64,000 nucleotides of DNA from positions 5,392,888 to 5,456,887 of the forward strand of contig HG738138.1 of the NCBI GenBank assembly GCA_000499405.2. The letters run 5' to 3'. A model generated the notes under the pieces. That model was not told where the DNA came from, did no database searches, and worked only from the letters and a program-made list of their open reading frames with translations. The stretch is from Onchocerca volvulus. Lineage: Eukaryota; Nematoda; Chromadorea; Rhabditida; Onchocercidae. The stretch's first letter is position 1; each line of letters starts with the position of its first letter. Position numbers and translations under genes: made by a program. Of the stretch, positions 37,401 through 49,140 are shown in pieces.

Positions 37401-38890
37401 TATGAAATGTATCAAGCCAGTGCAAATGGAGGATGTGGTTCTTGGGCAGTACGTTAATGATCCTAAAGCAACAAGTAATTTACTTCATTTAATTAGACAA
37501 GATCTTCTTCGATGTAAACATGAAATGAATATTTTATATTTGCAGGTGGAGAAGCTTGCTATGGCTATCGCGATGATAAAGATGTACCTAAGGATTCAGT
37601 GACACCAACGTATGCATTGGCAGTCTTAAAAGTAAATAATGAACGTTGGGATGGTGTTCCTTTCATTCTGAGGTGTGGAAAAGGTTAAGATTTTTTTCAG
37701 TCAAGATAAGATTTAGGTGAAAGCGATGTACTTACTGTTTGTGAGTGCTATATTCTTCATAGCGTTGTCACTTCCGAATATTGAAGAGGCTGTAACTGGA
37801 GGTGCTAATTTTCTCGTCATATATCAATTTGCTGTGATATACATCCCAAAATATTGAAAGTCTTTATCGTCGAAGAAAGGTTAAAGGTTCAAAAGAACCG
37901 CAGAAGGTGGAAGGCTATATAAGTTATAAGTGAGAATTGAATTGTCTTCGAGTTTTACTTTTTTTTAGCGCTCAATGAAAGTAAAGCGGAAGTACGAATA
38001 CAGTTCAAGGAAGTTTCGGGAGATATTTACCCTGAGGGACAACTGAAAAGAACAGAATTGGTCATAAGAGTGCAACCAAATGAGGCAGTCTATATCAAAT
38101 TAATGTCAAAGAAGCCTGGGATGGGTTTTTCAGTCGAGGAAACTGAACTTGATCTTACTTACGGATATAGATATAAAGTAATTACTGTTTTATTTCATCT
38201 GTTTTATTTCTTCTTGTTTTGTGGTTTTTAATTTCAATCTTCACATTTTTGTTGTAACAAAGCCTTTAAAGAGACGAAATGATTTGTTAAAAAAACTTTT
38301 GGAACATTGGATTGCTAGTCTTTGTTTTCAGGATATTCGTCTTCCTGATGCTTATGAACGACTCTTTCTGGAGGTAATTATGGGTTCTCAAATAGATTTT
38401 GTTCGAACTGATGAATTGGAACAGTCATGGAGAATATTTACGCCCTTATTAAAGCAAATTGAAAAAGAAAGGACGAAACCTGCCAATTATGTTTTTGGAA
38501 GGTGAATCTCCTTTTTTTAATTACTTTGTTATAAGTCGTACTCACGATTTAATTGAAGTTTCGTCTTCTGCAATTTACTTATGCACGTACTAACTTACGA
38601 GCACTTTCACTTCAGGTTTCATGAACTGAGCTACTCTCTGCTTAAGATATATCCTTTTTATGATAGTTTTTGCATGATTTTGGCTCGAATTTTTATACTT
38701 TCATTGGAAATACACTCGGAAAACTGAAAAATCTTTATTTTTACGAAAAATTCATTTCGTTACACTGATTTTCCATTATTTGAAATTTTTGAATTTTAGT
38801 CGTGGACCGATTGAGGCAGATGAAATGATGATAAAGCATGGTTTTGTATTTTCGGGCACTTACAAATGGGTTCCAAATATTGGGCGTTGA
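34421..38890 (+). CDS. G6PD: Glucose-6-phosphate 1-dehydrogenase
   Basis: Twelve exons: 34421-34561, 34774-34920, 35219-35354, 35666-35756, 36114-36275, 36508-36633, 36747-36840, 37393-37474, 37546-37683, 37969-38177, 38332-38501 and 38800-38890. The phases agree and give 528 residues; human has 515. It oxidises glucose 6-phosphate to 6-phosphogluconolactone with NADP+, the entry to the oxidative pentose phosphate pathway in the cytosol. Visible marks are the dinucleotide loop [18 protein letters not shown], the substrate-binding [14 protein letters not shown] with its catalytic His region, the structural-NADP part ([21 protein letters not shown]) and the ending [11 protein letters not shown]. 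The residues ahead of VFVIFGAS form a variable leader rich in Ser and Asn. A possible alternative first exon lies 1.2 kb upstream. AATAAA at 39318-39323 may be the poly(A) signal. Confidence 0.98.
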
Positions 38891-38903
38891 GGAACGAGTT
38901 GAT

Positions 38904-38931
38904 TATATATATATATATATATGTGACATTA

Positions 38932-38979
<48 letters not shown>

Positions 38980-38985
38980 GTCACT
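38904..38985. repeat. (TA)n array closed by inverted arms, in the G6PD 3' UTR
   Basis: GTGACATTATAT at 38923-38934 is the exact reverse complement of ATATAATGTCAC at 38973-38984, with TA repeats before and between. The RNA or DNA could form a long hairpin starting 33 bp after the G6PD stop. Confidence 0.9.
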
Positions 38986-39995
38986 AAAAACAGTGCAAAT
39001 GATTTGTGGATATTTCTGTAAATCAGCACTGCGTTTGAATTGATTGTTGATGCATCTAACTTTACAGAATCTATTTATGAAGAAATTAAACAAATTTTGG
39101 ATACTGTAACCATTGTCCAGGAAATAGTATGGTATTTTTTAGTTCTCAATGATACTTGTTTTGCAATCATTCCGTAGTTATTTCTTTTTATGTGATAGTT
39201 GTGTGTATTTGTCCGAAACTAGTTAGGTTTGAAGTCATCTGTTCAGTACTAAAATTCTGATTTGACTGCCACTTTTCTAGTTAAACACTCTTTGGTTGAA
39301 GTGCATTTTTAACCTTCAATAAAAAGAGTTGGCACTGGTTTTGTTCGTTTTTCCATGTAATATTTCACTTTCTTTCGCATGAACGAAAACTGGGAGTAAA
39401 CTTTTATATTCTTTTAGAAAGAGAAACTTGTTCTTTTTAATGAAGCTTTATATGTCGATGGCAGCTTTCCTTCATTGTTTAATCAGTTGGAATGGAACTT
39501 TTGATACTATTCTGCCTTTCTTTTCGCAGTATTATGCGAATATGGTATTTCTAGAACATATGAGCAAATAATTATTCCTCTTAGATTTAGAGGCATAGGA
39601 ATCCATCTATAATTACATACTCTATATATGCATCTCTAGCAAGAATATCATAAAACAGCTGTATATCTCGAACTGTTTCATGATATTATCGTGATATAAT
39701 ACCACAGTATTATGCGGTTCACTATGACCAACCACAGTGATTGACTTTTTTTTTTGAGCTATTTAATATCATTTTCGTATTTTCTTATTGTAATAATTTG
39801 CTAATGTTGAAAATTTTGCATACGTTGAGAATAAAATTGTCTTGTTATTTTAATACTGATTTTGTATTATGTGGAAATAAAATATAATCTTTCATTATTT
39901 GAAATTCAACTCGACTAAGACTTGATGAAAGAAATTCACTTATCATGATAATTCCAGAATAATCCGTTTGGTTTGTTAGTTTGGTTGTCGTAAAG
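38986..39995. other. 3' region of G6PD and downstream spacer
   Basis: No coding exon is supported. AATAAA at 39318-39323 fits a poly(A) signal for G6PD. The gene on the other side (39996-40268) converges on this region from the minus strand. Confidence 0.4.
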
Positions 39996-40268
39996 TTATT
40001 TTGTATGTCTCCAAGCTGACATGCAGCTTTGCCATAATGCAAACATATTGGGACAATTCTCTTGCATCTACAAGCCTCCAGAGAGTTGAAAATCTCCCAT
40101 ACTTTAAACTACCTGAGTCGTCCGAACAGTTATTTGCATAAAACCTGATACAGATGCATCAATTCTTTGAGAAGCATCACAGTGTGCTTCAAATGACTCG
40201 TTTGAATCGAAGAAAATTTTTGATGTCACAATCATCAGAATCGAAAGGATTGCCTGATTATTTATCAT
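39996..40268 (-). CDS. Small secreted Cys-containing protein, unrecognised (2 exons)
   Basis: Exons 40268-40113 and 40067-39996 are joined in phase 0 by a 45-bp intron and give 75 residues. The N-terminus MINNQAILSILMIVTSKIFF looks like a signal peptide. The mature part has three cysteines (AHCDASQRID, ENCPNMFALW, QSCMSAWRHTK) and a short hydrophobic strand (SGFMQITVRTT). There is no dibasic site, so it is not an obvious neuropeptide precursor. It lies 330 bp behind the AKH-like gene on the same strand, which could mean an operon or simply neighbouring genes. The donor choice (CAG before GTAGTT) decides the reading of the second exon. A real gene is plausible but unproven. Confidence 0.5.
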
Positions 40269-40597
40269 AGTCTATTTGCTGATAATTATGGAATTGCAGT
40301 CAGATACGACTCTATACAGATCTCCATTATTTCACCCAATGCCTTACAAAAAGACTATTGAACTCTTTCTTTAAGCTATCAAACCAATAATTTGTAGGAA
40401 AACGTGAATAAACGTTAAATTCGTGCTATCATTCTTCATTTGCACTTGAAGAAAGTTATTTTTGGATTAAAAAGATGCAGACAATTTATACCATTTATTG
40501 AAATTTCCAAAATTAATGACAATGACTACTAAATGAATATTTGACAGTTAGAAAGGAAAATACTGTGGATAAAATCTGACACAAAAAAAATCACAAT

Positions 40598-41471
40598 TTA
40601 CCCTTCTTTGACAAATACAGGATGCTCTAGAACGCTACATCGATCAATCAAATTTACTAATTCATTTTGTTTTTTATAGATTTGCTTCAATTCTCTGATA
40701 ATTTCGGCGATAATATTCCAGCTGCATACCTCATTAATCATCCTAAAATTATTCTCGACTTTTCTTTCTTGTCTGAAAATCTAAATATTTTAAATTCATT
40801 TCTCGTTATTATTTAAAATAAAACTTCATTACTTAAAGTAAGAGAGAATGGAACATATTGATTTTGTTTCAAGAGAATGGAGCATATTGATTTTGTTCCA
40901 TATGTAAATTAATCATAACATTATCTACTCCAGAATTCACAGAATATATTCGAGTAGTCCTCCGAGATTTATCTACCAGCGACTTACCAAAATGCCAGTG
41001 TTTTGAAATCTATTTTCTTCAAAATATTATAGTTAAGCTAATTTTCGCTTAATTTTAATGTACAATGGAATTGCTAATGGAATGGAAGATTCCCGAAAAT
41101 GAACTGAAATATGAATGAGATTTGAAAAATGAAGAGCCAATAAAAAAAATATAAAATTTTATAAAAATGCTTCATAAGATGATTTTTTTTTATCTAATAA
41201 ACTTTTATCAGTCAATCGCGTTCCTCTGTTCACAATCTGTAGTTGTTCGATTCTTGGATAAAAGACTTCAAACTAAAGCGAACTTTTCTAGGCTCTAATT
41301 AAAACTTTTTTGTCTGATTTTAGAGAAGTAAAAAAAGAAAAATACATACAGATCGTTTCGTTGCCATCCTCGAAATAAGTTTGGTAATGCTCTTTTGTCC
41401 CAGTTGTCGGTGAATGTCATTTGTCCCGCAACGGTGTAGATAATAGTGAATAGTAATGTAATACGTTTCAT
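40598..41471 (-). CDS. nlp-47: AKH/GnRH-like neuropeptide precursor (NLP-47 type)
   Basis: Exons 41471-41350 and 40772-40598 join in phase 2 and give 98 residues. A 17-residue signal peptide (MKRITLLFTIIYTVAG) is followed at once by QMTFTDNWD and the dibasic site KR. C. elegans NLP-47 yields pGlu-MTFTDQWT, so this is the orthologous adipokinetic-hormone/GnRH-type peptide with N-terminal Gln available for pyroglutamate. As in AKH precursors generally, a longer associated peptide follows, here with two cysteines (EVCSWNII and IDRCSVLEH) and an amphipathic helix. No Gly precedes the KR, so C-terminal amidation is not expected. Processing should occur in neurosecretory cells; the receptor would be a GnRH/AKH-type GPCR, not in this window. 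Confidence 0.88.
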
Positions 41472-42219
41472 ACTTCTTGATTTCTGGATTAAATTTCTTT
41501 TAAGATTCCCTTACAAACATATATGGCATGGATGGTTTGACTAGTTAGCAAGTTGTTAGCTTGAAAGTTTACGTTGAACTCGTCAACTAAGCAAAATTTA
41601 ACAATCTTGCGATGTTGAGTTTCTGTTTGCCATGGTTTATGAATCCCAACCCCTCTTTAGATTCATTGAATGAATGGATTCCAGAGAAAAAGAACTTAAA
41701 TTTCCCACAAGATATCGTATTTGAATTTCTTCAAATCAATTCAAGCATTGTAATCAAATGTTTATGTTAACTTATCTACCAAAGTGAAAGAGTAAAAATA
41801 TTTGCGGCGTTGAAAATTTGGATCAAAAAAATGACTGAACCAAATATCGGCCAAAAACTGACAATTTCTATGATAATAATCATTTAGAAATACATCAATT
41901 AAACAAAATTTATAAATTACTGTTCATTTTATCTGAATATAAAAGTTGCTCACGAAAAAAGTATCAAAAAAGACATTTAGGTAAACAAATTTTTTTTTTT
42001 CAATGTTGTAATAAATTATGCATCAAAAAAATTAATTCACTTATAAAATGTTTCTTTCAATATTTCTTTTATCCTATTACTATCCTAGAATGTCATATTT
42101 ATCATTTTAAATTTAAAAAAAAAAAAAAGCTTTTAGCACAACGATGTTAAAATGTAAAATGAACTTGGCTTAGCATATCGAATTACAACATTAGTAAGCG
42201 GTAACAGTCGAGATCGCTA

Positions 42220-42477
42220 ATGAAGTTAACGAAATCCAGCATGCATAAATTCTCTCTTCTGCAGGACGAAGTGAAAATTCAAAAGTACAGAATAATTCAG
42301 AGGCGGAGACGGCATTCTAAATTCTATTTACGTAAGCATTCAAAGATCATAATCAGTTAATGTAATCCATAATAGTTACTTCCTGATATTGATAATGATC
42401 CTTTTTCAATAACTACAGAAGACCAATTTGAACAAAAGGCTGTTAATGTCAACAAGTATGTAGTTAGACTGAAGTAA
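42220..42477 (+). CDS. Small basic candidate gene (2 exons)
   Basis: Exons 42220-42331 and 42419-42477 join in phase 1 across a GTAAGC..CTACAG intron and encode 56 residues, beginning MKLTKSSMHKFSLLQDEVKI, with a central QRRRRHSKFY and the ending NKYVVRLK. The internal CTTCTGCAG at 42256-42264 could be a real acceptor, in which case the true 5' exon lies elsewhere. No family is recognised, and the short length keeps confidence low. Confidence 0.35.
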
Positions 42478-45400
42478 AAAGTGACCTGTGTATGATAAAC
42501 AAGGAAATTACATTTCAATATTTAAATTTTAACTTCATGTTTACTAATATGCATTTTTCAATCCATAATTTTCTTTAGCTCTTTCCTTTTACTTCTTCTG
42601 TTTATAGCATAAAATAGGCTATATCTTTTCTGGCCCATTACTTGGGTCATAATTCAGTAATATCCTGACAACTTCATTGCTCTTTTCTGATTACGATTCT
42701 GTATTACCCTAACAACTTCATCATTTTTTTCGAAGAAATAATTGAGTGAATTGTAATAGTTTGCTGGATATGATGTTAATGATCATAGATTTACAATTCA
42801 TAATTCTGCAAATTTGGATATCAGTTCTAAACCATTGTTCATCAATTTAATTCAATTCCAACAGTTTTTTGCTCTATAATTTCATTGAAAATGCTTAATG
42901 AAACAAAAGCCTGGAACTAAAATTCTAAGAAATAATGGTAGAATGACACAATACAGTCTGAATTAGACAATAAACTCGAACTTGGATTAGGATCGTCAAG
43001 GAGGCTGCATGACAGCTATTTTAATTTCAACTGGCTATTCATTCTATTTTAATACAACAATTTTATTTATGCATATGAAAAGATAATAGAAATTCATATC
43101 ATGATTAATAATGATAATGCTTTTTTTATTTCAATTTTCCCTTTTATTATTCGAATCAGGCAGTCAAAAGTAAAGCGAAGCCTTTTCGGAATTGGTTTTT
43201 TTCCTATCCCGTGAAATCGAAATAATAATTAATTTTCAGACATCCTCGTAATATATTCCATTGCTCATTTATCATTCAAACATCAATCATTGGACATTTT
43301 AGACATCTTTTATCACTGTGGACATTAATCATCGTAATCAGTTTCATTGAAAATCATATTCTTAAATGTGTTGGATTTTGAAGAAATTTAATTTAGTCCT
43401 CAGCAAAATAAGTTGGTCTTTTTTCAAATTACATCTATAAAATAACCACTATTCATGTTATTGAGCGGAAAACAATGTACATTGATAGATTTTTCAACTA
43501 TTTTTTATCACTTCTAATTTATCGGTAGGAATAGTTTTTTTTTTTTTTTTTTTTTTTTTTGCTTTCTTGAAAAGTTGCCTACCTCATATCCATAAATTTT
43601 TTTTTTTTACTTTTAAATTAATCATTTTCTGAGAAAATATATTTAGCTTAGAATATTCGATTCGTATCTAATGTGATAAGACTAATTTAAATAAAAATTA
43701 TTCGGGTGGAATGCTCAAAGAACCGTGTAAGTTTTTCGTTTGAAAAAGACCGCAAATTTTATACTGTCTGATTCGAAATAAAATTCAGAAAATAAAAACA
43801 TAAATTTCGTGGTAAGTAAAGGCCTGCCAAAGAAGTGGATATGGAAAAAAACTTTACTTTGCTGGCTTAAAAAAGAAAAACCGAACCGTTTAGTCCAATT
43901 ATGAGACAATTTTTTATACTCTAAGGTGTGAAACTAAAAAAGCAGATTCTTGGAATGAAAACTTACAAAATAAAGAATCAAATGAAATTATAGATTTTTT
44001 CAGTTTAGGATTAAAAACATTTTTTTTTTTTGATATTTTCCATTTGCAGAACCTATTTGTTTTCTTGCTAACTTATCAAAATAAATTTGAATAATTCAAC
44101 TTTCCATTTCCTTGGCAGATTCAAACAATTAAAAAAATATTTTTAATATTAGTTTTAACACTCTCAAATGATTTCTCTACTTCATTACTTATTCCACCTC
44201 ACAAAAGCACATATGTTTGATTTTGATAGTTGTTTTCAGATTTTTTAATTTCAAATTAATTATAAATTTTTATTGTCATATTCTAGAATATTTTCGAAGC
44301 ATATTCCATTAAAAGAATGGATATTGCGTAAATTTCGTTGAAAGAAAGATTGTTTCTGCTGAGAAATCAACATAATGGGATTGAAGTTAGTTATTATTGT
44401 GGATTGGTATAATTGATACGTTTATTTGAAAGTATAAAATTAACTCAAAGCAATGATTATTGACAAATAATACAAAACTAGTCAGATCCATAAAGATAGC
44501 TCCAAGATTTTCGGCGTGTTGCAGGCAAATTTATTGATGGAAATTATTACTAGAAAATTTAAATTTAATCGATTAGAATTCAAATTTATGATCGCCTATC
44601 GAAATGTTAAGAATTTCGAAACAAGTTTAATATACATAATCAACTTATTGAAGCAAAGATTACTTAAGCTATCCAAAGCTATCCTTAAAATTATAGTGAT
44701 ATCATGAAAATCAAACATTCAACACAAAAGATCATGCAAATCCCAATTGTCAGATATTATCGGACAATGATAGATTTTTATTTTATCTGATCCTCATGGA
44801 ATTTCACGACTTGGTACGATTATATTCGGTACCATTATAACCAAATCCTTTTCGACCAAGCTTTGCTTCGTAACATTTAAACAGTAAGGTTGTCTATCAT
44901 GCTGCAATTTTAAGTATTATTGAAATGGCTGACTATACAATTTGTCATTTCCAATGGTACTATTTTAGACTACAGAAGTTCACTTTTCAACACAATTTTA
45001 ACAGATTTTAGGAAGAAAGATTTTTGACTGTTTCATGTCATAAAATTTAAATGCTGTTATCTTTTCTCGTTCTTTTAGAAAACAAAATTCTTTTTGAAAA
45101 ATTAGATTTTTTTAAAATTGAAAGCCGAAATAATTTGCTATAGAATGACATCCTGGAGTTGATTGCTTGTTGCATTTTTTGTTCACGCATCTTAAACATG
45201 GCTGGTGCTGATCCAATCCCGTTGATTATACACATTTTGTTTAAAAACATACTTCGAATTTAAAAATGAAATGAAATATTGCATCAATCTTTTAAAACAA
45301 AAATATTCTATAAAGTGCCAGGTGCTTCTTTATTTATCAGCAGTATCAGATATGATTTTATTTTGACGATTATTTAACAGATGAAAGTTACAATTGAGCG

Positions 45401-48400
45401 ATTTACTAAAAATAAACTTTCTACAACGCGAACAGTTTGGCATAATTTTCAAACTTAGATCTGCAGTTGCCCTCGGACTCGGATAAGACTTTTATGGATT
45501 CAAAAAATAAAAAATATATCGCAAACCAATAAAAAATCTGATAAATTTTCTCAGATCAATTTCAAGTTCTATGTTTGCTGAAAGTTCATTTAAAACTTTC
45601 TTAATGGCAGTTTGAAACAGAAAATCGGCCGTAATTTGCGCAATTTACAAAATGTATTTGTTGCGAAATGAAAAATGTATTTCGCATTTTAATCAACGAA
45701 TCGAATGAACGTAGACTTTTTTCTTTTTTTTTTTTTTTTTTTGTTTTTTTGAGTGCAACGTGATAATAGATTCACGAAATGCCCAAGATGAAACATTTCT
45801 GAATTTTTTCACATTTAGAAGATTCTTTCCAATTTAAACGAACTTTTTATGAGTTGATTCTTTTAGAATAGCCTCGGCTTACGTATGAAAGTTGAAACTT
45901 TCGGATGCCCAATGTTGCTTCCAAAGATATGCAGAATGTATACAGCAGTTGTGCAAATGACATAAGGAGCAGTTGTACATGAATATTTTTAATTATAACT
46001 TGATTTACTGATCAATTAAACATCATAGAAGAGAAGGTCACTTCAGGGATATCTAGGAAATGTCTATTTGACTATTTGATTCAGAAATATTTCCTTTTAA
46101 TCAGTGCAATTTGTCGTGAAATATTTCAAAGAAAAGAGTTGATGAATATTCTTTCACTTGTCCATTTCTCGATTTCTCTCTTTTTTGAGTAATGAAATTT
46201 TCCAAGTAAACGAATGGCAGTCTAATAACAGAATGTAAACATTAAAAAAGGCTAGTGGGTCAAGTAATACAATCCCGGGTGAATGAATCAATCCAGTCTA
46301 TCATCGAATTGGAACTGTGCGGTTAAATCAAAAAAGAAAGAATATTGCACTTCCCTTTGCGATTTCGCTTGTGAATATCAAAAATCGCAAAATGCACAAT
46401 TTCTGTTGCATCCAATGAATCGGAATTGCTCGTTGGGATTTCCAACTGAATAACATTTTGAGTATTGAAGAAATATTGATGAAAATAGAAACATATCGAT
46501 GATAGATGTGCTCAGACATCTTGAATAATGTACTTTTCATCAGTTCTGCATGCATTTTATCATGCAAAAATTTCATGTATGCACGTCCTGCATGCATTTT
46601 ATGCATGGAACATGGTCAGAAAATGAGCAGATGGAAATACAAAGCATGATATGATCCGATTTGACGACATTTTCAGTCATTAATTTTTTGCGAATAAAAT
46701 TTCCATCTGTAATCTCACAATCAAATGAATGATTTCAGAAGATTTACTAATGTTAATTCGCATCGACTCTGCACAATAAGATGTCCTGCAGTAATTATTG
46801 GAGCCAAATTCCTTGTTTTAGAGATTAGAAATCAGTACACTGGCATAAAATTATGGGGAGAAGAAATTCAACTTAATGGTCTCAAATCTTTTAATTCCAA
46901 TGTTGAATTTGCTACGACTATTTTAATTTTGAAATTCCCAAATTTGAAAATATCATACTAACGTTGCTTTAATTACTTCATTTAAATTTGTTTCAAACAA
47001 TAATCCAATTTATATTGCTTATGATGACGGAAGACAACTTATATTTGCTAACTTTTCATGTAGTAGCACTTCAAAATTTTTAATTACAGAATTTTCCACA
47101 CCATTTAAATGATCACGCTTTATACGAATAGGAAAATAGCACTTAATGTGAATTTGAATTTTCTCGTCATAAGAAGAATCCCGAGGGAAAAAGCTAAAAA
47201 AACAATTTGTAAGCTCAAGAGAAGTCTTTCGCCTTCCAAAATAAGCAAATGAAATCAAGTTTAATGAAGAAAATGTTGATGAATATTTGTTAAGGTTTTC
47301 TGAATGCTTTTATATTTTTACACGTGAATAAATTATGCAAATTAACAAACAGACATAAACGTTAATTCAGGATGAACAGATAACGTAAAACGACGCATTC
47401 AAAAATTTTGATTGCAAGGATCAAGTTCTAGATCCAAATTTTTAAATATATTGAAGTAAGATTGTAAATTAAATATGAATTTCAAACATAGTCAATCGTA
47501 TGGAATTCAAACTAAAAAGTTTGCGACTGAGATCAAAGTTCGATTTCTCAATAATTTAAAATCCGAAGCAAATTTATCAAATTAATAAAACCAAAATGAT
47601 ACATAGAAAATATAAATGTGCGGTTATTACTACAGGTTGATCATAAAATACGTTCATTATATGTATTGCATGATTAGCGCTATCTACTGATCGATTAATT
47701 TTGATGCAAATGACTTTACGACTGAATCAAAAGATCACATATTTTCTTGAAGCGGTAATCTGAGCAACATCAGTGCAGATTATACACAAATAAAATGTTT
47801 GTGAGTGGACTGGTAAGATATGTATAAGTTGTTTCAACAAAGAAGTCATGATTGACTTTCTTCCAGCTTATCCAGCTCATCACATTTAAATCTGAAGTAT
47901 AAGTTTACAATTCAGGAAAGACTGACAAGAAAGTTAGAATAACAGATTTTTAAATTTTTGTTTATTGCTCGTTTATTTTCCTATCTCATGACATTATATG
48001 AGAAATAAAAATATAAATTGATGAAAGGTACAGTAAAACAGAATGCTTAATCTGATAAGTCTCGAGATAAAGGAGAAAAAAAAAAAGAACGCTTGGTACT
48101 TCGATCATTTCTTATTAATTCACAATAATTGATAAGCAGATATTCCTGGTGAATTACGCAGTCTAAGTATTTTGTGATTTTTACCGGCAACAGTATCTTG
48201 CAGTACATTATTACTTTATTATGAAAGGAGAGAGTGAAAAGGGAAAGTGGAAATAGGAGATATTTTTTTTTTTTCGTTTCTGTTGCTTTAAAATTGCCGT
48301 GGGCTATTCAGTGGAACTGCTATGCAGGAGTGAGATGGGAACTAGCTTTTGATGGTTAATTTTTGAAAAACAAAAATCAATTCGAAACGTTGTATCGATT

Positions 48401-49140
48401 TAATTTATCATTTTCATAACAACTGAACAAAAATTAGGCTGTCTCTCCATCCATTCTCTATTTTAAAAAAGTATTGCAATAATTTAGTCGCTTTAGTTTA
48501 AATAAAATATAAAAATATTGCTTTTTTGAAAGCACTGTTGAAAACAGTTCGGATAAATTGTTCCTTTATGAAAATATCATTTGTGATGCAAATAATCCAA
48601 CTTTCCAGGGACTGTTGGTTTTCAAGTTGCAGTTCCTTCACATCATGAAGAAACTGCGCTCGGGATAATGTGTGACATTGAATGATATTCTAGAATGTCT
48701 CATGAATAATTTAAAACGATATAAAGTCATTTTCTATATGCCTTAGAAATGCAGAAATAAATGAACCATTCTATTCGGCTAATAAATTTGTGTTTTTTAT
48801 TTCATTTTTAATTAAAAGTCGACAATCCCTGAGATATCAAGCTTTATTTTGTTTCTAGTATGCAATGGCCTATGATTGAGAAAGCTATCTTTCTTGCACT
48901 CATAGTGTGAATTTGACAAAGAAAGAAACTTTTGTATACAGAAGTGGATCATTTCTAATAGATTAATGAATTTAAACTTTCAAGAATCTCAATAGTCATT
49001 TGGAAGAAGTTTTTGGTGGAAGAAATTAACTCATGAAGTCAGTTATTTACCGTAACTTTAATGAAAAACATTCCTGTCATAAAGTTATTGAAAACAATCA
49101 CATGGTTTAAACATTACTTTAGTATGACAAAAAAGAAAAG
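42478..49140. other. 6.7-kb gap with no supported gene
   Basis: AT-rich, with T-runs at 43537-43560 and 45724-45742. Weak coding hints only: a minus-strand exon-like segment 47193-47019 after TTTTTTAG (PRDSSYDEKIQIHIKCYFPI and about 35 more residues before a stop), and minus-strand GIGSAPAMFKMREQKMQQAI near 45160-45220. I found no partner exons for either. A duplicated CTGCATGCATTTTAT occurs at 46546-46560 and 46588-46602. Confidence 0.4.

Noticed and set aside
45047..45250. Minus-strand frame with GIGSAPAMFKMREQKMQQAI
   Set aside because: Resembles an exon but lacks an acceptor and any partner; the FKMR stretch has no dibasic processing sites, so a neuropeptide is not supported.
46725..46961. 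78-codon plus-strand frame
   Set aside because: No splice signals or homology; upstream context is AT-rich spacer.
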